Source of the DNA: Bacteroides fragilis
GTDB lineage: Bacteria > Bacillota > Clostridia > Lachnospirales > Lachnospiraceae
Assembly: GCA_023664485.1 (NCBI GenBank)
Contig: JAMPFK010000027.1
Span: 1 to 29,682, forward strand
DNA length: 29,682 nucleotides
Direction of reading: 5' to 3'
Position 1 is the stretch's first letter. The number at the start of each line of letters is the position of its first letter. Positions 26,388-29,682 of this stretch are shown here, in pieces. A program made the translations under genes and the position numbers. The notes beneath the pieces were generated by a model. That model saw only the letters and a program-made list of their open reading frames with translations. It did not search any database and had not been told where the DNA came from.

Positions 26388-26454
26388 TTTTCGTAAAAAA
26401 AATTTTACTTTCGTAAAAAATTTTACTTTCGTAAAATAATAAATTTTACGAAAA
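26388..26454. repeat. AT-rich array of three head-to-tail palindromic units
   Basis: Three consecutive units begin T-TTCGTAAAA and end TTTTAC: 26388-26408, 26409-26426 and 26427-26454. Each is a small palindrome. Only the last ends in the full right arm TTTTACGAAA and so makes a complete two-armed site. The array lies between the recombinase gene and the first operon gene. Likely recombinase binding sites. Confidence 0.85.
26427..26454 (-). repeat. Left inverted repeat (IR-L), putative recombinase crossover site
   Basis: A 28-bp site whose reverse complement matches 27879-27906 at 26 of 28 positions. The site itself has two inverted arms (TTTCGTAAAAT and ATTTTACGAAA) around a 5-6 bp AT centre, the usual form of a tyrosine-recombinase core site. 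Confidence 0.85.
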
Positions 26455-26460
26455 GATGCC

Positions 26461-26490
26461 GCGCAGGCTGCCGGGAGCACGCCCGGCTCC
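26461..26490 (-). terminator. Possible terminator/insulator after the recombinase gene
   Basis: GCCGGG-(6 nt)-CCCGGC at 26470-26487, with outer GCGC pairing possible. On the minus strand it is followed by a short ATCTTTT. It could stop recombinase transcripts from running into the polysaccharide operon in the present orientation. The T-run is short, so this is tentative. Confidence 0.4.
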
Positions 26491-26530
26491 GCGCCTTTTC
26501 CGCCGGAAATAGACGCGGGGCCGGAAAGCT

Positions 26531-26547
26531 GACCATTTTTTGACGGC
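26531..26547 (+). repeat. Direct repeat near the recombinase 3' end (partner 27684-27700)
   Basis: GACCATTTTTTGACGGC here and GACCACTATTTGACGGC at 27684-27700 agree at 15 of 17 positions. The copies touch the stop codon and precede the start codon of the recombinase gene. They may be accessory recombinase-binding sites or remnants of element ends. Confidence 0.45.
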
Positions 26548-27665
26548 TATAAAGCCGCGGGATCCGAATAGGAATCCATCAGATCCATCAGCCGCCGCTT
26601 CTGCTGTAATGTGGAATGCACATACAGGTTCAGCGTGATCTGGATGCTGCTGTGCCCCAGGATCTCGCTCAGACTCTTGCTGTCAAATCCTTTCTCGATG
26701 CATCTGGTCGCGAAAGCGTGCCGCAGCATATGGAACTTGAAATGCGTGATGCCGCAGTCTTTCAGGATCTTCTCAAACCGGTACTGCAGGGTGCGCGGAT
26801 CCAGGAACCCCCCTCCCGGCCCGATCATGAGCGGACCGGAGCCGGACTTACGGCAGGCCAGCAGAACCCGAAAGAGCACGGGCGGGATCGGGATGTCCCT
26901 GACGGAGTTCACCGTTTTGGGCGGTAACAGGAGCAGCTCCGTCTTATTTTTCTGGCCGTCATAGTTTTTGACTCGCTGAATGTTGTTCCGGACATGCAGG
27001 ATGCCGGAGCCCAGATCGATATCTTCCCAGGCGAGCGCGCACAGCTCGCCGATCCGCAGGCCCGTATGGAGCGCGGCAAGGATACCGATACAGGTGCCGT
27101 CCCCGGCATTCCGCAGAAGATAGGCCTCCAGCACAGAGAGCTCGGCGTCTCCCGGCGGCACGGCCCTTGCCCTTTTCTCCGCGCCGGCGGGATTGGGCGG
27201 AACCGCCAGCTCCATGCCGGTCTTTCTCTGCATATAGGTCATGATCCGCTGCACGATGCCGCAGATATAGGACAGGTAGGAATCCGAAAGCTCCGGGTTC
27301 CGGGCCTGGAGCTGTGTAAGGAACGCCCCCATAACGGGCCCATTGATCCGGCACAGGGACATCTCCCCCAGATGCGGAAGGATATGTTTTTCCGCCGTTT
27401 GCCGGTAGGCCGCATAGGTGCTCTCTTTCCAACGCCCTTTTTTGTCCCCGCACCAGATATGGAAGGCCTCCCGCATACTCACCGTGCACCGGTTCTCTTC
27501 CAGGGGCCCGCGTTTTGCCTCATCCAGCTTCCGCTTTACCTCTCCATAGGTCTTGCCGTAAACAGACCGGTATTTCTGCCCGCTCCTCAGATAAACGGCG
27601 TTCCTGATCCGCCCCTCCCATCTTCCGTCTCTTCTTTTGTAAATGTTCTCTCCTCTTTTTGACAT
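26547..27665 (-). CDS. Tyrosine-type site-specific recombinase (Tn916-Int/XerC-like)
   Basis: A 372-aa integrase-type recombinase. The N-terminus (GENIYKRRDGRWEGRIRNA, then KTYGEVKRKLDEAK) is an arm-DNA-binding domain, the middle a core-binding SAM-like domain, and the C-terminus the catalytic domain with TGLRIGEL (Arg), a Lys in PPKTVNSVRDIP, HMLRH (His-x-x-Arg), LGHSS (His) and LYVHS (Tyr nucleophile). All catalytic residues are present. The start at 27665 follows AAAGGAG by 8 nt; an in-frame GTG at 27689 overlaps the region before it. No excisionase, relaxase, phage or cargo gene is near. It is enclosed by inverted, not direct, core-like sites, so inversion rather than excision is the likely reaction. 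Confidence 0.95.
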   Translation of the reverse strand: MSKRGENIYKRRDGRWEGRIRNAVYLRSGQKYRSVYGKTYGEVKRKLDEAKRGPLEENRCTVSMREAFHIWCGDKKGRWKESTYAAYRQTAEKHILPHLGEMSLCRINGPVMGAFLTQLQARNPELSDSYLSYICGIVQRIMTYMQRKTGMELAVPPNPAGAEKRARAVPPGDAELSVLEAYLLRNAGDGTCIGILAALHTGLRIGELCALAWEDIDLGSGILHVRNNIQRVKNYDGQKNKTELLLLPPKTVNSVRDIPIPPVLFRVLLACRKSGSGPLMIGPGGGFLDPRTLQYRFEKILKDCGITHFKFHMLRHAFATRCIEKGFDSKSLSEILGHSSIQITLNLYVHSTLQQKRRLMDLMDSYSDPAAL

Positions 27666-27683
27666 AAAATATTCTCCTTTCCT

Positions 27684-27700
27684 GACCACTATTTGACGGC
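27684..27700 (+). repeat. Direct repeat near the recombinase 5' end (partner 26531-26547)
   Basis: Second copy of the 17-bp repeat sharing GACCA and TTTGACGGC. It lies 19 bases upstream of the recombinase start. Confidence 0.45.
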
Positions 27701-27774
27701 CAATAAGATTATCTCATGCGGTTTCCGCTTTTCCCACGGGGGCAGTTCCCGCTAAAAACCCCAATAAAAACTGC

Positions 27775-27803
27775 TTGTATTCTCATCAGAACTGTGGTAT
27801 TAT
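27775..27803 (+). promoter_or_regulatory. Outward-facing promoter inside the invertible segment
   Basis: TTGTAT (27775-27780), a 17-nt spacer, then TATTAT (27798-27803) preceded by TGG, an extended -10. It reads right, away from the polysaccharide operon, across IR-R and into the terminator at 27911-27950. If the segment between the inverted repeats flips, the -10 would lie near 26530-26535 on the minus strand, about 170 nt before cpsB and facing it. The -35 is weak; the extended -10 is good. Confidence 0.5.
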
Positions 27804-27804
27804 A
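27799..27804 (-). promoter_or_regulatory. Possible recombinase promoter -10 (divergent, overlapping)
   Basis: On the minus strand this reads TATAAT, a perfect -10, about 130 nt before the recombinase start. The -35 at proper spacing (GCCGTT) is poor. It overlaps the outward promoter's -10, so the two could compete for polymerase. Confidence 0.3.
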
Positions 27805-27878
27805 CAGAAGTCAAAAATAAAAACGGCATTTTTAGAGCGTTTTTCCCTGATTTATACTTCAATAGATGCCTGTGGTCG

Positions 27879-27906
27879 TTTTCATAAAGTTTATTATTTT
27901 ACGAAA
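27879..27906 (+). repeat. Right inverted repeat (IR-R), putative recombinase crossover site
   Basis: A 28-bp site matching the reverse complement of 26427-26454 at 26 of 28 positions; it ends TTATTATTTTACGAAA. The left arm has two differences, giving TTTTCATAAAG rather than TTTTCGTAAAA. It lies 4 bp before the terminator stem. Confidence 0.85.
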
Positions 27907-27910
27907 AAAT

Positions 27911-27950
27911 AATAATCCGGTTTTCTTATAGAAAACCGGATTATTTTCTT
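27911..27950 (+). terminator. Strong bidirectional terminator next to IR-R
   Basis: A perfect 15-bp stem (27911-27925 with 27931-27945, containing CCGGTTTTC / GAAAACCGG) and a 5-nt loop TTATA. On the + strand TTCTTGCTTTTT follows; on the minus strand ATTTTTTCG follows. It would stop transcripts from the outward promoter in the present orientation. Confidence 0.9.
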
Positions 27951-27974
27951 GCTTTTTCCCAATATTTTTCTTAT

Positions 27975-28077
27975 GATAGTTAACGACATTAAAAATTGCC
28001 GTTTCAGCCTTGCAAAAGCTTGCGTATATGGCTTTTGTAAGAAATGGGATGTGCAATTTGTTATGCCGTTTACTATA
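27975..28077. mobile_element. MITE-like palindromic repeat, copy 2 (about 103 bp)
   Basis: Closely related to 1554-1659 and in the same orientation: both ends and the inner GCTTTTG / ATATGG core align, with the right end CAATTTGTTATG(C/T)CGTTTACTATA nearly identical. It lies between the terminator and the methyltransferase gene. It has no coding capacity; an ATG within it (28044) gives a false upstream start for that gene. Confidence 0.75.
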
Positions 28078-28118
28078 TCTATAAGAGCATAAGCGAAAAG
28101 AAAGGTACGGGCACAAAT

Positions 28119-28994
28119 ATGTGGATAGCCGATCAATGGAAAGACTATGAAGTCATCGATACTTCTGCAGGCGAAAAGCTGGAGCGCTGGGGGGACTACC
28201 TGTTGGTCAGACCGGACCCGCAGATCATCTGGAATACGCCTAAGGAACATCCCGGCTGGCGGAAAAAGAACGGGCATTATCACAGAAGCTCCAAAGGCGG
28301 CGGCGAATGGGAATTTTTCCATCTGCCCGATGAATGGAGTATTTGTTATGGAGAACTGGCCTTTCACCTGAAACCCTTCAGCTTCAAACACACCGGCCTG
28401 TTCCCGGAACAGGCCGCTAACTGGGACTGGTTTTCTCCCATAATCAAGAACGCGGCCGCGGAATCGGAACGGCCCATAAAAGTCTTAAACCTGTTCGCCT
28501 ATACCGGCGGCGCTACGCTTGCCGCCGCCAAAGCAGGCGCCGCCGTTACCCATGTAGACGCTTCCAAAGGCATGGTCACATGGGCAAAGGAAAACGCCGC
28601 CGCATCCGGGCTCGGCGATGCCCCGATACGCTGGCTCGTGGATGACTGCGTAAAATTCGTGGAACGGGAAATCCGACGCGGCAATACTTACGATGCCATT
28701 ATTATGGATCCGCCCTCTTACGGAAGAGGGCCGAAAGGCGAAGTCTGGAAAATGGAAGAAGGCATCTTCCCTTTTCTGGAACTGGCTGCCAGAATCCTGT
28801 CGAAAGATGCCCTCTTTTTCTTAATTAATTCCTATACCACAGGCCTTCAGCCCGCCGTCCTGTCCTATATGCTTCATACCGTTATCGTTCCCGCCCTGGG
28901 CGGCAGGGTACAGGCGGATGAAATCGGCCTGCCTGTCAGTTCAACCGGCCTGATACTGCCCTGCGGGGCCTCCGGGCGCTGGTCCGCCCTTTAA
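28119..28994 (+). CDS. Class I SAM-dependent methyltransferase, RlmI/RlmK-like
   Basis: A 291-aa protein: KVLNLFAYTGGATLAAAKAG (SAM motif I), VTHVDAS (motif II acidic residue), and IIMDPPSYGRGPKGE with the DPPS-Y-G-R-G motif typical of the PF10672-type rRNA cytosine methyltransferases. Likely a housekeeping rRNA methylase unrelated to the polysaccharide genes; substrate not proven. I chose ATG 28119 (MWIADQWKDYEVID), preceded by GAAAGG at some distance, over an in-frame ATG at 28044 that lies inside the MITE. Its stop overlaps the stop of the gene on the other strand. Confidence 0.88.
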   Translation: MWIADQWKDYEVIDTSAGEKLERWGDYLLVRPDPQIIWNTPKEHPGWRKKNGHYHRSSKGGGEWEFFHLPDEWSICYGELAFHLKPFSFKHTGLFPEQAANWDWFSPIIKNAAAESERPIKVLNLFAYTGGATLAAAKAGAAVTHVDASKGMVTWAKENAAASGLGDAPIRWLVDDCVKFVEREIRRGNTYDAIIMDPPSYGRGPKGEVWKMEEGIFPFLELAARILSKDALFFLINSYTTGLQPAVLSYMLHTVIVPALGGRVQADEIGLPVSSTGLILPCGASGRWSAL

Positions 28995-29488
28995 TACAGG
29001 AGCCCTGCGGCTACCGCAATGATTAAAATGATCATATACAGTACGAACATGATGCCGAATACGATCAAATAGGCTTTAAAAAAGTTGGATTTACTCTTTT
29101 TTTCCGTTTTGCTGAACGCCCATACGAACATCATAACGATATTTACGCATGGAAGCATCATCAACAACAGGGCGATCAGCCACTCGCTCATTTTTACAGG
29201 CTCTTCCAGATCCAGTGGCGGCTGCTGATACGGCTGATAACCGCCGTTCCCGTAGCTGTTGTAGCTGCCGCCATAGTTCCCGCCGCCGTAATTTCCATTA
29301 TTATAATTCCCGTTATTATAACTGCCGTTGTTATAGCCATTGCCGCCATTATAATTATCATTGTTGTAATTACCGTTATAATAGCTATTGTCCTGATTAT
29401 ACGCGGACTGCTGGTATGCGCCCTCCATCTGATTATTGTCAGGCTCTGTGCCCGGCTGTTGGTTCTGATACAGATTGTTACTGTCCAT
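28991..29488 (-). CDS. Membrane protein with Gly/Asn/Tyr-rich N-terminal repeat
   Basis: A 165-aa protein. Residues about 1-92 are low-complexity, rich in Asn, Gly, Tyr and Gln, with short repeats such as N-G-N-Y-N-N and N-Y-G-G; the rest holds two membrane helices (about WLIALLLMMLPCVNIVMMFVWAF and AYLIVFGIMFVLYMIILIIAVA) separated by a basic loop. Similar small proteins are common in Clostridia, function unknown. ATG follows GGGGAGG. The gene converges on the methyltransferase with a 4-base tail overlap. The tandem codon repeats may vary in length between strains. Confidence 0.85.
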   Translation of the reverse strand: MDSNNLYQNQQPGTEPDNNQMEGAYQQSAYNQDNSYYNGNYNNDNYNGGNGYNNGSYNNGNYNNGNYGGGNYGGSYNSYGNGGYQPYQQPPLDLEEPVKMSEWLIALLLMMLPCVNIVMMFVWAFSKTEKKSKSNFFKAYLIVFGIMFVLYMIILIIAVAAGLLY

Positions 29489-29601
29489 TATGATCCTCCC
29501 CGTGTAGATTCTTTCGTATGTATGCCCGCAAAATACAGATTCGCAAACATATGCCTGCCTGTAAAGATGCGTTTATACATTTATTTCCTTTTGATGATTC
29601 T

Positions 29602-29647
29602 ATCATGAATCGGCGATTCATGATCAGCATTCGCCGCTCGCCGAATG
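29602..29647. repeat. Hairpin-rich intergenic repeat at the right edge
   Basis: ATCATGAATC-GGC-GATTCATGAT (29602-29624) is a perfect 10-bp hairpin, followed by CATTCG-(8 nt)-CGAATG at 29628-29647. Further related CTCATT words continue to the window end. It resembles a multicopy palindromic intergenic element or a terminator of a gene to the right; the edge prevents a decision. Confidence 0.5.
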
Positions 29648-29682
29648 AACAAGCTCATTCTTCTCGCTAACGCTCATTATAT

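Noticed and set aside
26388..26454. CRISPR array
   Set aside because: Units abut without unique spacers and are AT palindromes; no cas genes are present.
26547..27665. Prophage or conjugative element remnant
   Set aside because: No excisionase, relaxase, structural or replication gene is nearby, and the flanking sites are inverted rather than direct.
28044..28118. N-terminal extension of the 28119 methyltransferase
   Set aside because: These 25 codons start inside the MITE-like repeat and lack a ribosome site; the family-like sequence begins at 28119.

Overview
The window looks like a chromosome segment of a gut-type Firmicute, most likely a Lachnospiraceae-like Clostridium. Reasons: strong AGGAGG-type ribosome sites, a Gram-positive CpsB/CpsC/CpsD phosphatase-kinase set, LytR-CpsA-Psr (LCP) wall ligases, a sortase-B fold protein, and a Tn916-type tyrosine recombinase. 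No rRNA, tRNA or CRISPR was seen. Family calls come from motifs read by eye, not from database searches.

Layout, right to left (the main transcription direction is the minus strand): a Gly/Asn/Tyr-rich membrane protein (28991-29488) converges on a SAM methyltransferase (28119-28994, +). Next come a MITE-like palindromic repeat (27975-28077), a strong terminator (27911-27950) and a tyrosine recombinase gene (26547-27665) enclosed by two 28-bp inverted repeats (26427-26454 and 27879-27906). Left of these begins a cell-surface polysaccharide operon of about 24 tightly packed genes (26350 to 1683). A GC-rich conserved head has CpsB phosphatase, CpsC adaptor, CpsD tyrosine kinase, a small Ig-like protein, LCP, a sortase-like protein, a secreted protein, a second LCP and the initiating phosphoglycosyl transferase. 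A more AT-rich, probably strain-specific part follows with five glycosyltransferases, a deacetylase-like protein, polymerase Wzy, a beta-propeller protein and flippase Wzx. The distal end is a decoration module: hexapeptide acetyltransferase, DHHW/AlgJ-like protein, MBOAT acyltransferase, methyltransferase, acyl carrier protein and an AMP-ligase fused to a nitroreductase. A second MITE copy (1554-1659) and a last glycosyltransferase (557-1510) follow. Bases 1-556 hold no gene I can name.

Two layers of apparent phase variation stand out. (1) The recombinase gene with its inverted repeats looks like an invertible promoter switch. A promoter inside the segment (27775-27803) now points away from the operon into a terminator; inversion would point it at cpsB. 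(2) Four genes in the decoration end carry C8-C10 runs on the + strand (G-runs in the coding strand). In two of them, MBOAT and hexapeptide acetyltransferase, the present run length breaks the frame exactly at the run; in the other two (methyltransferase and terminal glycosyltransferase) the frame is intact. I infer one switch for making the polymer and four independent ones for decorating it.

The decoration module also resembles the Dlt system (ligase, carrier protein, MBOAT, helper), but its ligase carries a flavin oxidoreductase domain. This suggests an unusual acyl group is activated, redox-modified on a carrier and put on the polysaccharide. The sortase-like protein has lost all three catalytic residues.
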